Positions 7,815 to 16,659 of a stretch of 64,000 bases of DNA are shown in pieces. The first letter of the stretch is position 1, and the number at the start of each line of letters is the position of its first letter. The notes beneath the pieces are model-generated. The model searched no databases. It saw only the letters and a list, made by a program, of their open reading frames with translations, and had not been told where the DNA came from. A program made the translations under genes and the position numbers. The stretch spans positions 1 to 64,000 of the forward strand of contig NZ_SJOF01000005.1 in NCBI RefSeq assembly GCF_004331255.1, in the 5' to 3' direction. The stretch comes from Acinetobacter sp. ANC 4173. GTDB lineage: Bacteria; Pseudomonadota; Gammaproteobacteria; Pseudomonadales; Moraxellaceae.

Positions 7815-8681
7815 ATGTCTCAAGATCTTCTCGACCAGTATGTTTTAAAAATTTCTTGTCCTGCAGCTTCAGGTATTGTTGCAGCTGTTTCTGGCTATCT
7901 TGCGGGAAACAATTGCTTTATCAGTGAAATGTCACAATATGATGACGAAATTACTGGACGTTTCTTCACTCGAATCGTATTCCGTTTTAACGATGGCCAT
8001 GGGGATCTTGAACAATTAAAACAGGGCTTCTCAGAAGTCACAGAAAAATTTTCATTGAATGCAAAATTCTATGAAAAGAAAAAACCAATGAAAGTGATGA
8101 TTATGGTGAGTAAGTTTGATCATTGTTTATTGAACTTATTGTATCGCTACCATAAAGGTGAATTAAGTTTTGAGATCACTGCGATTGTATCGAATCATTT
8201 AGATTTGCGTGCGATTGCTGAACGTGAAGGCATTCGATTTATTTATCTGCCAGTGACCAAAGACACCAAACAGCAACAAGAAGAAGAACTGCTCAGAATC
8301 ATTGATGAAACCAACACGGAATTGGTGATTTTAGCGCGCTATATGCAAATCTTGTCGAATAGCTTATGCACACAACTTGCAGGTCGTGCCATCAATATTC
8401 ACCACTCATTTTTACCGGGTTTTAAAGGTGCTAAACCTTACCATCAAGCTTTTGATCGTGGTGTAAAACTGATTGGTGCGACAGCCCATTTTGTGACCAG
8501 TGATCTTGATGAAGGTCCGATTATTGAACAAGCGGTACAACGTGTAGACCATGATTTTCTTGCAGATGATTTAGTTGCCGTGGGTCGTGATACTGAAACT
8601 ATCGCGCTGTCTAAAGCAGTGAAATATTTTGTTGAGCATCGTGTATTTATGAATGATAACCGTACGGTGGTGTTCAAATGA
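7815..8681 (+). CDS. purU: Formyltetrahydrofolate deformylase
   Basis: The 288-residue enzyme hydrolyses 10-formyl-THF to THF and formate. An N-terminal ACT domain (about residues 8-85, starting [20 protein letters not shown]) is followed by a formyltransferase-type domain. The latter carries [11 protein letters not shown], the catalytic-region motif [19 protein letters not shown], and [17 protein letters not shown]. It is first in an operon with folD (overlap ATGA) and the four N-methylglutamate dehydrogenase genes. The role here is therefore recovery of THF from C1 units formed by amine demethylation, with formate as product, rather than purine balance. A good AGAGGAAA ribosome site precedes the ATG. 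Confidence 0.93.
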   Translation: MSQDLLDQYVLKISCPAASGIVAAVSGYLAGNNCFISEMSQYDDEITGRFFTRIVFRFNDGHGDLEQLKQGFSEVTEKFSLNAKFYEKKKPMKVMIMVSKFDHCLLNLLYRYHKGELSFEITAIVSNHLDLRAIAEREGIRFIYLPVTKDTKQQQEEELLRIIDETNTELVILARYMQILSNSLCTQLAGRAINIHHSFLPGFKGAKPYHQAFDRGVKLIGATAHFVTSDLDEGPIIEQAVQRVDHDFLADDLVAVGRDTETIALSKAVKYFVEHRVFMNDNRTVVFK

Positions 8682-9571
8682 GTCTGGCCTTATTACAACA
8701 AGACGATGACAAAATTATTGATGGCAAAGCAATCGCCCAGCGTGTGCTAGAAGAAGTCAAAGAAGATGTGATCACATTGCAACAACAAGGTATTGAGCCT
8801 TGTCTGGCGGTGGTTTTAGTGGGTGATGATCCTGCCAGTCACGTGTATGTCCGCAATAAAGTCGAAAAAGCCAAATTTGTAGGCATTCGCTCTTTAGAGT
8901 TTCGCTTTGATGAGCAACTCTCTGAAGTCGATTTACTCGCCAAGATTGATGAGCTCAATGCAGATCCAAGCGTACATGGTATTTTGGTGCAATTGCCTTT
9001 ACCAAAGCAAATTAATGAAACACAAGTATTGGAGCGGATTAACCCGAAAAAAGATGTCGATGGTTTTCATAGTGAAAACGTCGGTGGTCTGAGTCAGGGT
9101 CGAGATGTACTTACCCCATGCACACCAACTGGTTGTATTCGTTTGCTGAAAGACACTATGGGTCATGACTTAAGTGGTTTACATGCAGTCGTCATTGGAC
9201 GTTCCAATATTGTGGGCAAGCCGATGGCAGCTTTATTACTTAAAGAAAGCTGCACAGTCACGATCGTACATTCCAAAACGAAAAATATCCAGCAGATTTG
9301 CCAGCAAGCCGACATCGTGGTTGCTGCCGTGGGGCGACCAAAAATGGTGAAAGCTTCATATCTGAAGGCAGATGCTGTGGTCATTGATGTGGGTATTAAC
9401 CGCATTGTGGAAGACGGCAAGGCGCGTTTAGTCGGTGATGTCGATTTTGAAGATGCTCTGCCAATGGCAAGTGCCATCACGCCTGTCCCAGGTGGAGTCG
9501 GACCCATGACCATCGCCTATTTGATGAAAAACACTTTACAAGCAGCACGCTTACAACACCCAGATTTATAG
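8678..9571 (+). CDS. folD: Bifunctional methylene-THF dehydrogenase / methenyl-THF cyclohydrolase
   Basis: The 297-residue protein carries FolD signatures: the substrate-site motif [17 protein letters not shown] (catalytic lysine at about residue 65), [20 protein letters not shown], the NADP-binding [14 protein letters not shown] (about 174-187), and the C-terminal [18 protein letters not shown] sequence. It converts methylene-THF to 10-formyl-THF with NADP. Its start overlaps the purU stop, and N-methylglutamate dehydrogenase genes follow, so it would oxidise the methylene-THF which that enzyme makes. A housekeeping folD probably exists elsewhere in the genome; this would be a dedicated catabolic copy. 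Confidence 0.94.
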   Translation: MSLALLQQDDDKIIDGKAIAQRVLEEVKEDVITLQQQGIEPCLAVVLVGDDPASHVYVRNKVEKAKFVGIRSLEFRFDEQLSEVDLLAKIDELNADPSVHGILVQLPLPKQINETQVLERINPKKDVDGFHSENVGGLSQGRDVLTPCTPTGCIRLLKDTMGHDLSGLHAVVIGRSNIVGKPMAALLLKESCTVTIVHSKTKNIQQICQQADIVVAAVGRPKMVKASYLKADAVVIDVGINRIVEDGKARLVGDVDFEDALPMASAITPVPGGVGPMTIAYLMKNTLQAARLQHPDL

Positions 9572-9611
9572 ATTGATTATAGGCGTTGCTTGACGCCTCG
9601 GAGGACACCCC

Positions 9612-10850
9612 ATGCCATTTAGCCTACTGAAGTATGGATTAAGTAATGAATATCCAGTGGAAGTGGATTTACCTCCACCGAAGGAGCTGAAATCACACTA
9701 TGATGTTGTCATTATTGGCGGCGGTGGTCATGGTTTAGCAACAGCCTATTATTTATCTAAATATCATGGGATTACCAATATTGCGGTATTGGAAAAGTCC
9801 TACCTTGGTGGTGGTAATACAGCGCGAAATACTGCTGTTATTCGCTCGAACTATTTAACTTCTGAAGGTGTGAAATTTTATGCTGAATCGGTACGTATGT
9901 TTAAAGATCTCTCGAATGAGTTTGACTTTAACATTATGTACTCTGAACGCGGGCAATTGACTTTAGCGCATACAGATTCAACGGTGCGCGCATTCCGTCA
10001 GCGCGCAGAAGTGAATAAGCATTTTGGTGGTCGGACAGAAATGATTGACCGCCAACAAATTAAAGAACTCGTTCCTTGCTTGAATTTAGACCCAGGACAT
10101 TTACCCGTTCTAGCAGGCCTATGGCATATCGATGGTGCAACCGCACGACATGATGCCGTTGCTTGGGGTTATGCTAAAGAAGCAGCCAAACGTGGGGTAG
10201 AAATTCATCAGTTAACTGAAGTACAAGACTTTGTGATCGATAAGAATAAAGTCACTGCTGTGAAAACCAATCGCGGCACAGTGCAATGTGGTTGTATTGT
10301 TCAGGCGATTGCAGGAGCATCCTCTATTTTAATGAATAAGTTGAAAATTCGTGCACCGATTCATACTTATCCCTTACAAGCCATGGTCACGCAACCATTC
10401 AAGCCCTTTTTGAATCCTTTAGTTAGCTCTTCAGCATTACACTGCTATGTGCAGCAGACCAGTCGCGGTGAGATTGTTTTTGGTGGCGGTTCCGATCCTT
10501 ACCCACTCTATAACACGCGTTCAACTTTAGATTTAAAAGAAAGTTTACTTGCTCATGCAATTGAAATGTTCCCCTTTATGGCCAATGCCAAACTTATGCG
10601 TCAATGGGCGGGTATCACTGATATGACACCAGACTATAGCCCGATTATGGGTAAATCGCCTTATGACAATTATTACTTGGATGCAGGTTGGGGAACTTGG
10701 GGTTTTAAGGCAACGCCAATTTGTGGAAAAACCATGGCAGAAATGGTGGCGACAGGTCGCACACCAGAAATGATTAAACCTTTTGAATTAGAACGTTTTA
10801 GTCGCTTCCAACAAGTGAATGAGATGGGTGCAACGGCTGCGAGCCATTAA
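9612..10850 (+). CDS. mgdA: N-methylglutamate dehydrogenase subunit A (SoxB-like FAD oxidoreductase)
   Basis: This 412-residue protein is homologous to the beta subunit of heterotetrameric sarcosine oxidase. The FAD-binding motif VVIIGGGGHGLATAYYLSK is at about residues 32-50, with GGNTARNTAVIRSNY (flavin-attachment region) following and a C-terminal WAGITDMTPDYSPIMG segment typical of DAO-family amine oxidases. It holds the site where N-methylglutamate is oxidised. Sarcosine oxidase and N-methylglutamate dehydrogenase share this architecture. The assignment to the latter rests on gmaS and mgsABC in the same island and on the altered MgdB sequence. Gene order (B-D-A-G type) matches mgdABCD. 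Confidence 0.85.
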   Translation: MPFSLLKYGLSNEYPVEVDLPPPKELKSHYDVVIIGGGGHGLATAYYLSKYHGITNIAVLEKSYLGGGNTARNTAVIRSNYLTSEGVKFYAESVRMFKDLSNEFDFNIMYSERGQLTLAHTDSTVRAFRQRAEVNKHFGGRTEMIDRQQIKELVPCLNLDPGHLPVLAGLWHIDGATARHDAVAWGYAKEAAKRGVEIHQLTEVQDFVIDKNKVTAVKTNRGTVQCGCIVQAIAGASSILMNKLKIRAPIHTYPLQAMVTQPFKPFLNPLVSSSALHCYVQQTSRGEIVFGGGSDPYPLYNTRSTLDLKESLLAHAIEMFPFMANAKLMRQWAGITDMTPDYSPIMGKSPYDNYYLDAGWGTWGFKATPICGKTMAEMVATGRTPEMIKPFELERFSRFQQVNEMGATAASH

Positions 10851-10862
10851 GGAGAATATCAG

Positions 10863-11195
10863 ATGAAAATTATGCATTGTCCTTTGAATGGACCTCGTAA
10901 CATCAGTGAATTTACCTATGGCGGTGAAGTCAAACAGATGCCAGATCAAAATACCTGTACCGATATTGAATGGGCAGACTACGTTTTTAATAGCGATAAC
11001 ACCGCAGGAATTGTACGTGAATGGTGGATGCATACCCCCAGTAGTTACTGGTTTATCGCAGAACGCCATACCGTAACAGATGAAATTATCCGAACTTTTG
11101 ATGCCAAAGAAATTTTTAATACGCGCGTTGAATTTGTAGCCGTAGAAAGTAAAAAAACAGCTGTCGCACAGCAACAGAAGGAGTCATTAGCATGA
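10863..11195 (+). CDS. mgdB: N-methylglutamate dehydrogenase small subunit B (SoxD-like)
   Basis: The 110-residue protein is related to the delta subunit of sarcosine oxidase: it starts MKIMHCPLNGPRNISEFTYG, followed by EWADYVF. In sarcosine oxidase delta, zinc is held by a Cys-x-x-Cys pair near residues 6 and 9 and by a later His and Cys. Here Cys6 and His57 remain, but position 9 is Asn and the last ligand position is Ser61, so the zinc site is probably lost. This fits an N-methylglutamate dehydrogenase rather than a true sarcosine oxidase subunit. The C-terminal tail is a polar extension. The start follows an AAGGAG ribosome site. Confidence 0.85.
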   Translation: MKIMHCPLNGPRNISEFTYGGEVKQMPDQNTCTDIEWADYVFNSDNTAGIVREWWMHTPSSYWFIAERHTVTDEIIRTFDAKEIFNTRVEFVAVESKKTAVAQQQKESLA

Positions 11196-14107
11196 GCAAT
11201 TTAAACTTACCCCGACTCCCTTTGCCTTACGGTACATTACTTGATCGTAGCCAAGAAATTGAATTCGAATTTGACGCTGAAAAATTTAAAGGTTTCGCAG
11301 GGGATAGCATCGCCAGTGCCTTGATTGCCAACCAGCGTTGGGTGATGTCCCGTTCGTTTAAGTACCATCGTCCACGTGCGCCACTCACGATGGCTGGTCA
11401 AGATGCCAATACTTTAATCCAATTACCACATGAAGCCAATGTGTTAGCAGATACGACAACCATTCATTCTGGATTGGTTTCTGGCGGGCAAAATTTCTCA
11501 GGTTCCCTGATGAAAGACTCGGACGCATTTTTAGGAAGATTTTCCAAATTTATGCCTGTCGGATTCTATTATCGCTCGTTTTATAAACCGAAAGGCGTGT
11601 GGAAACTTTGGGAACCAATCATTCGTAAAAAAGCAGGTTTAGGGGTATTGGACCTCAATTTTGAACCTGAATATTACGACAAGGCTTATTTATTTACCGA
11701 TATCGCGATTGTGGGTGCTGGTCCAGCGGGGCTGCAAGCAGCGCTCAGTTCAGCAGATGCTGGCGCAAAGGTATTGCTAATTGAGCAAGATAAAATTCTC
11801 GGTGGTAGCCTGAACTATGCACGCTTCGATCTTAAAGGTGAAAAAGCCAATGCCTTACGCCAACAATTGCTGAGTGCAGTCGAGCAGCATGCCAATATTA
11901 CTGTGATGACGGAGTCCATCTGTAATGCATGGTTTACCGATCATTATCTGCCTGTGATTCAAGGCAAGCGTTTATATAAAGTCCGCGCGAAGCAATGTAT
12001 TGTAGCCAGTGGTAGCTTTGATCAACCTGTGGTATTTCGAAATAATGATTTACCGGGGGTGATTTTAACCAGTGCAGTGCAGCGTTTAATTAAACTCTAT
12101 GCTGTTCAACCGGGTCAGAAGATTACGATTTTGACAGGTAATGATGATGGCTATTTGGCTGCACTGGATTTAATTGATGCCGGCTTAAATGTTGTGGCCT
12201 TGGTCGACATGCGAGAAACCGCGAAGGATCCTGCACTTTACGGAGCGCTCAAAGCCAAAAAAATTCCGTGCTACATGGGCAGTACCGTTTATGAAGCACT
12301 GCATGAAAAACATATGCATCGTGTAACGGGTGTTGATATTCGTAAGATTGTCTCTGAAGGAGAAGTCGGCACAGAGTCTAAAACAATCCCATGTGATGTA
12401 CTGTGTATGTCCTCGGGTTATATGCCAGTGTATCAGTTGCTTTGTCAGGCGGGTGCCAAGCTCAGTTATGATGATCACAAAGCTGAATTTACCCTTTCTG
12501 GTTTACCAAAAGGACTGTATGTTGCAGGTTCAGTGAATGGGATACATAAGCTTGAGCATGTTCTAGATAATGCGCAACAAACTGCAAAATTGGCGGCTAC
12601 ACGAGCGTTGGAGCAAGCTGATGAGGGTTTATCGCTGCAACAATTCTCTGATCAAGATGTGAATTTTCCTTGGCCGATCTTTAGTCACCCTAAAGGCAAA
12701 GAATTTGTCGATTTTGATGAAGATTTACAAATTAAAGATATCGTGAATGCCACCAAGAGCGGCTATCGTGATGTGCAATTGGTTAAGCGTTTTTCAACTG
12801 TTGGTATGGGACCATCGCAAGGTCGTCATTCAGCCTTACCAACTGCACGTTTAGTGGCGAAATCGACAGATCGTAGTGTCAGTGAAACAGGTGTAACCAC
12901 TGCACGTCCACCATTTACCGCAGAAAAACTCGCGCATGTTGCGGGACGTAGTTTTGATCCATACCGTCAAACTCCAATGCATACACGCCATATTGAAGCT
13001 GGCGCAAAAATGATGCCTGCGGGTAATTGGCAACGTCCTGCATTTTACGGTGATGCCAATAAACGTCTGCAAAACATCGAAAGTGAAGTGCAGAATGTGC
13101 GCCAAAATGTCGGCATGATTGATGTGTCGACTTTGGGTGGCTTAGAAATTCGTGGTTCAGACAGTGCTGAATTTTTAAATCGCCTCTATACCTTTGGATT
13201 CGCAAAATTGCCAGTAGGAAAAACCCGCTATGCGGTCATGGCGAACGAAGATGGTGTCGTCATTGATGATGGCGTTGCAGGGCGCCTCAGTGAAAATCAT
13301 TTTTACGTGACAGCCACCACCAGTGGTGTAGATCGAATCTATCAACAAATGCTGAAGTGGAATGTGCAATGGCGTTTGAATGTGGATATTACCAATGTCA
13401 CTACAGCACTTGCAGCGGTGAATATTGCAGGGCCAAACTCACGTGCAGTGATGCAAATGGTCTGTCAGGATGTGGACTTATCCAATGCAGCTTTTCCATA
13501 TTTAGGACTTCGTGTAGGAACCATTTATGGCATACCAGTCCGTATTTTACGGGTTGGATTTGTGGGTGAATTGGGCTATGAAATCCACTTTCCCGCACGC
13601 TATGGTGAATTTATGTGGGATAAGCTCATGCAGGCAGGTCAAGCCTTTGACATGCGACCATTTGGGGTAGAAAGCCAACGTCTGTTACGTTTAGAAAAAG
13701 GCCATATCATCATTAGCCAAGATACCGATGGTATGACTCATCCTCAAGAAGTTGATTTGGGTTGGGCAGTGGCACGGAGTAAACCTTGGTTTGTGGGTAA
13801 ACGATCCATTGAAATTTTAGAGGCACAAAATTTAAAACGTAAATTGGTCTCTTTTGTTTTAGATAAAACCCAAGAAAAGCCACTTGAAGGTCATATTGTA
13901 TTGGATGGTAATGATATTTCTGGAAATATTACCTCATGTGAATACTCGCCTACGCTGGATCAAATTATTGGTATGGCTTATGTCGGCATCGAGCAAAGTG
14001 AAATTGGGCAGCAATTCCCGATTCGGGTAGAAAAAGGTCATGTGGTGCATGCGATGGTGGTAAAAGCCCCTTTCTATGACCCGAAAAACCAACGTCAGGA
14101 GATTTAA
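11192..14107 (+). CDS. mgdC: N-methylglutamate dehydrogenase large subunit C (SoxA-like, THF-binding)
   Basis: The 971-residue protein matches sarcosine oxidase alpha in length and order. An N-terminal ferredoxin-like SoxA domain (GDSIASALIANQRWVMSRSF, then KYHRPRAP) comes first, then a dinucleotide-binding domain with IAIVGAGPAGLQAALSSADA (about residues 171-190). A second nucleotide-binding part is followed by a C-terminal GcvT-type aminomethyltransferase domain (about 590-965; GELGYEIHFPARYGEFMWDK, then FGVESQRLLRLEKGH). The imine formed by subunit A would pass to the GcvT domain, where its methylene group is captured by THF. The gene overlaps mgdB by 4 bp. It is the structural core of the complex. 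Confidence 0.9.
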   Translation: MSNLNLPRLPLPYGTLLDRSQEIEFEFDAEKFKGFAGDSIASALIANQRWVMSRSFKYHRPRAPLTMAGQDANTLIQLPHEANVLADTTTIHSGLVSGGQNFSGSLMKDSDAFLGRFSKFMPVGFYYRSFYKPKGVWKLWEPIIRKKAGLGVLDLNFEPEYYDKAYLFTDIAIVGAGPAGLQAALSSADAGAKVLLIEQDKILGGSLNYARFDLKGEKANALRQQLLSAVEQHANITVMTESICNAWFTDHYLPVIQGKRLYKVRAKQCIVASGSFDQPVVFRNNDLPGVILTSAVQRLIKLYAVQPGQKITILTGNDDGYLAALDLIDAGLNVVALVDMRETAKDPALYGALKAKKIPCYMGSTVYEALHEKHMHRVTGVDIRKIVSEGEVGTESKTIPCDVLCMSSGYMPVYQLLCQAGAKLSYDDHKAEFTLSGLPKGLYVAGSVNGIHKLEHVLDNAQQTAKLAATRALEQADEGLSLQQFSDQDVNFPWPIFSHPKGKEFVDFDEDLQIKDIVNATKSGYRDVQLVKRFSTVGMGPSQGRHSALPTARLVAKSTDRSVSETGVTTARPPFTAEKLAHVAGRSFDPYRQTPMHTRHIEAGAKMMPAGNWQRPAFYGDANKRLQNIESEVQNVRQNVGMIDVSTLGGLEIRGSDSAEFLNRLYTFGFAKLPVGKTRYAVMANEDGVVIDDGVAGRLSENHFYVTATTSGVDRIYQQMLKWNVQWRLNVDITNVTTALAAVNIAGPNSRAVMQMVCQDVDLSNAAFPYLGLRVGTIYGIPVRILRVGFVGELGYEIHFPARYGEFMWDKLMQAGQAFDMRPFGVESQRLLRLEKGHIIISQDTDGMTHPQEVDLGWAVARSKPWFVGKRSIEILEAQNLKRKLVSFVLDKTQEKPLEGHIVLDGNDISGNITSCEYSPTLDQIIGMAYVGIEQSEIGQQFPIRVEKGHVVHAMVVKAPFYDPKNQRQEI

Positions 14108-14109
14108 AT

Positions 14110-14778
14110 ATGAACGCATTATACGAAGTGGAACGCAGCCCGATTGCGAAAAGTACGACTGCGTCCTATCAAACTTTTGGCTTGGGTAAACAATTTTTAA
14201 AAGATATAGATATAGACGCAGAAAAACAGATTCAGCAGTGTGCAATCGTCGATTTGACCAATTTATCTCGAGTCGGTTTTCGTGGGCAAGATGCTGCTGA
14301 CTACCTAATAAGCTATGGTTTTCAATTGCCTGAGCAGCCCAACCAAGCCTTACTCCAAGAAGATGGTTGCTGGGTCGCACGTTTATCCTTTACTGAATAT
14401 TGTGTATTGGGTTCACTACATGACTTTGGTGAGCGAGTCAGTCAGCTTGAACAAGGCTGGACGATGGATGAGCGGGCAAATTATTTATTGCCGCGTCAAG
14501 ACAGTCATGCATGGATTCAGTTAACAGGGCAGCATGTAGCGCTGGTCATGGCAAAGCTTTGTGGAATTGATCTACAACAACAGGCTTTTACTGTTGGACA
14601 GATAGCGCAGACTTCCGTCGCACGTATTAATGCGATTGTGATTAATGTCAGTGATGCTCAAACCCAAAAGTTTAATCTGCTGTGCGACCGTGCGGCTGCT
14701 TTATACCTCTGGGACGTCTTGATTGATGCAATGGACGAATTTGATGGGCGGGTGGCAGGTATTGAAGCCATCCTCTAA
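14110..14778 (+). CDS. mgdD: N-methylglutamate dehydrogenase subunit D (SoxG-like)
   Basis: The 222-residue protein is the fourth gene of the mgd set, starting 2 bp after mgdC. It resembles sarcosine oxidase gamma subunits, which are GcvT-fold proteins that stabilise the complex: CAIVDLTNLSRVGFRGQDAA (about residues 46-65), a DYLISYGFQLP segment, and a C-terminal AAALYLWDVLIDAMDEF motif. No catalytic function is known for this subunit class. It is more diverged than the other subunits, as is common, and the call depends partly on gene order. Confidence 0.8.
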   Translation: MNALYEVERSPIAKSTTASYQTFGLGKQFLKDIDIDAEKQIQQCAIVDLTNLSRVGFRGQDAADYLISYGFQLPEQPNQALLQEDGCWVARLSFTEYCVLGSLHDFGERVSQLEQGWTMDERANYLLPRQDSHAWIQLTGQHVALVMAKLCGIDLQQQAFTVGQIAQTSVARINAIVINVSDAQTQKFNLLCDRAAALYLWDVLIDAMDEFDGRVAGIEAIL

Positions 14779-14779
14779 A

Positions 14780-14851
14780 CCGATATAGCCAATCAAATAC
14801 CGATTTGATCATTTTGCCCCAACCTAATGTTCAGATCGGTATTGGCTATAT
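14780..14851. repeat. Nested inverted repeat downstream of mgdD
   Basis: ATATAGCCAAT (from 14783) pairs with ATTGGCTATAT (14841-14851), and inside it AATACCGAT pairs with ATCGGTATT. The structure directly follows the mgdD stop codon and lacks a T-tract. It probably ends or protects the operon transcript and separates it from the convergent DUF1330 gene. Confidence 0.55.
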
Positions 14852-14941
14852 GCTAAAACGAAAATTCAATATTAGTCCATGAAAGAACATAATCTGTCTT
14901 CGAGTGTTCAATTGATTAAGAATATAAAATTATTCAGACAG

Positions 14942-15226
14942 TTAGACTGATTCAACCAAACTAATCATTACATCGGCACAACCTTCACGAGCGAGGCGAG
15001 CAGCTTTATATTCTTCGGAGTCATAGCATGCTTGTGCCGTTGCTAAGTCTGCAAACTCAATTACAACATGACGGCTAAATTCATGACCTTCTAAGCTATG
15101 TGAGTTACCCCCACGAGCCAAAAATTTAGCGCCATATTTCTGAAATGCAGCAGGGGCCAATTGCATATAGTGTTGGTATTGTTGCATGTCATGGATGGTT
15201 ACATGTGCAATCCAGTAAGCAGTCAT
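14942..15226 (-). CDS. DUF1330-family small protein
   Basis: The 94-residue protein has the DUF1330 pattern of a dimeric ferredoxin-like alpha/beta barrel: MTAYWIAHVTIHDMQQYQHY at the start, FLARGGNSHSLEGHEF in the middle and VVIEFADLATAQACYDSEEY before the C-terminus. The biochemical role of the family is unknown; members often sit next to ring-cleavage or amine catabolism genes. It lies 12 bp downstream of the gntR-type gene on the same strand, so the two are probably co-transcribed, and it faces the mgd operon tail to tail. It may be an accessory protein of the trigonelline-type pathway. Confidence 0.85.
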   Translation of the reverse strand: MTAYWIAHVTIHDMQQYQHYMQLAPAAFQKYGAKFLARGGNSHSLEGHEFSRHVVIEFADLATAQACYDSEEYKAARLAREGCADVMISLVESV

Positions 15227-15238
15227 GGCGAATTCCTT

Positions 15239-15904
15239 TTAAGCCTGATCTAAAACATTTTTAGCAACTGCAGCGGCTTCCGCAATATGCTCAGCGACGG
15301 CTTGTTTTGCCCGATCTGGGTCTTGATGAATATAAATGGCTTCGCAGATATTTTTAATCCGTTGATAACCCGAAACTTCTCGCTTGGTTGATTTCATAGT
15401 CATGGCACGTAAACGGCTAATCCGACCATTTAAACGCTGTACCACTTCCCACGCGATGTAATGTTTAGCCGTGTTAAAGATGGTTTCATAGAGTTTGGCA
15501 GATGTTGCGATAATGTGATTAATATCATCAGCTGCAAAATCTTGCTCTAATTCAGCCAGTAGAACCTTTAAACGTTCACGGGTTGCATCATTGAGATTTT
15601 TAGTACAGTCCGCTACGGCACTTTGTTCGAGCAACAATCGAATTTCATAAATTTGCGAAGCAATGTCCCAATTCAGTAAAGAAACTATAGGGCCTTTGTT
15701 TGGCAGAATCTCAACAAGACCTTCTGCTTCAAGGTAACGTATCACTTCACGTACCACAGAACGACTGACCCCTAACTCTTCACATAATGTCCGTTCTACC
15801 AAACGTTTGCCCGATGGAAAGTAGCCCGTAATAATCGCATTGCGAACTTTCTCTAAACAAAGTTCACGCAAGGTGACTGGCGGATTTTCAATTTTAAGAT
15901 TCAT
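15239..15904 (-). CDS. GntR-family (FadR/FCD subgroup) regulator of the trigonelline-type cluster
   Basis: The 221-residue protein has an N-terminal winged helix (LRELCLEKVRNAIITGYFPS, then RTLCEELGVSRSVVREVIRY, then LEAEGLVEI; about residues 12-70) and an all-helical FCD effector domain (about 80-215). The gene is divergent from the ring-cleavage operon across a 152-bp gap that contains the perfect palindrome TTATGGTATACCATAA. TGGT-N-ACCA halves are typical of FadR-type operators. It most likely represses both transcription units that carry this site until the substrate or an intermediate binds. In function it would correspond to the trigonelline regulator of A. baylyi. Confidence 0.85.
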   Translation of the reverse strand: MNLKIENPPVTLRELCLEKVRNAIITGYFPSGKRLVERTLCEELGVSRSVVREVIRYLEAEGLVEILPNKGPIVSLLNWDIASQIYEIRLLLEQSAVADCTKNLNDATRERLKVLLAELEQDFAADDINHIIATSAKLYETIFNTAKHYIAWEVVQRLNGRISRLRAMTMKSTKREVSGYQRIKNICEAIYIHQDPDRAKQAVAEHIAEAAAVAKNVLDQA

Positions 15905-16001
15905 AAGAGTCGATCTTACCTAAATATGTGAGTCGCAATTTTGTTACATAACTTTCTTTGGAAAAGAGCATAACAAAGTATTGCATTTTTTTCATTATGT
16001 A

Positions 16002-16017
16002 TTATGGTATACCATAA
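16002..16017. promoter_or_regulatory. GntR-type operator, perfect 16-bp palindrome
   Basis: TTATGGTATACCATAA is perfectly self-complementary and contains TGGTATACCA, which recurs at 23911-23920. It lies between the divergent gntR-type gene and the first gene of the ring-cleavage operon, 40 bp before the latter. It overlaps a plausible promoter (TTGCAT at 15981 as a -35 element), which would fit repression. Confidence 0.65.
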
Positions 16018-16056
16018 GATGTATGACAATACTAACCGACTCAACAGGGAAGAACA

Positions 16057-16659
16057 ATGAACCTGATACGCAAAACCGTACTTCATATAGAAACCACCTA
16101 TGTAGATGGCGCGAAAGAAGCCGCAACACCATTAAAAATGGTGGCAGCCGCCGCAGTCATTAAAAATCCATGGGCAGGACAGGGCTATGTTGAAAACTTA
16201 ACCCCAGAAATCCGTCGTATCGCACCCATTTTAAGTGAACACTTAACCAAATTAATTATTGATGAGGTCGGTTCTGGTGCAGCCGTTGAAGCGTTTGGTA
16301 AAAGTGCCGTTGTAGGGCTAAATGGTGAACTTGAACATGCTTCAGCGCTTATTCACACCTTACATTTTGGCAACACTTATCGCAGTGCAGTAGAAGCCAA
16401 ATCGTACTTGGCATTTAACAATACTCGTGGTCCAGCCAATGCAGCCATTTTAGTTCCAATGATGGACAAAAATGATGAAGGTCGCCGCTCACATTATTTA
16501 ACGTTGCAATTCGCCATTCCTGATGCACCTGGACCAGATGAAATTGTGATTGTGATTGGTGCTGCGACAACTGGACGTCCACACCACCGTATTGGTGATC
16601 GTTACAAGGATTTAGAAGAGTTAGGACATGATCTCAAAAACCCAGCAGCTGTCAAATAA
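16057..16659 (+). CDS. Amino acid synthesis (DUF1185, AA_synth) family protein
   Basis: The 200-residue protein belongs to the DUF1185/AA_synth family: IRKTVLHIETTYVDGAKEAA near the start, PLKMVAAAAVIKNPWAGQGY (about residues 26-45), KSAVVGLNGELEHASALIHT, and a C-terminal GAATTGRPHHRIGDRY motif. The family name does not rest on a defined reaction that I know. It is first in an operon with an alpha/beta hydrolase whose start overlaps its end by 32 bp, and with flavin monooxygenase genes. It may therefore process a ring-cleavage intermediate or act as an accessory hydrolase or isomerase. I cannot say whether the A. baylyi trigonelline cluster has it. Confidence 0.8.
   Translation: MNLIRKTVLHIETTYVDGAKEAATPLKMVAAAAVIKNPWAGQGYVENLTPEIRRIAPILSEHLTKLIIDEVGSGAAVEAFGKSAVVGLNGELEHASALIHTLHFGNTYRSAVEAKSYLAFNNTRGPANAAILVPMMDKNDEGRRSHYLTLQFAIPDAPGPDEIVIVIGAATTGRPHHRIGDRYKDLEELGHDLKNPAAVK

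Noticed and set aside
9163..9513. Long reverse-strand open frame inside folD (and similar antisense frames in mgdC, tgnC and other genes)
   Set aside because: These frames lie opposite well-supported genes, have low-complexity or unnatural composition and lack ribosome sites; they are shadows of the coding frames.
9612..14778. Reading the SoxBDAG-like operon as sarcosine oxidase
   Set aside because: The architecture fits both enzymes. gmaS and mgsABC in the same island, dedicated C1 genes and the lost zinc ligands in the small subunit favour N-methylglutamate dehydrogenase; no glycine betaine or dimethylglycine genes are present.
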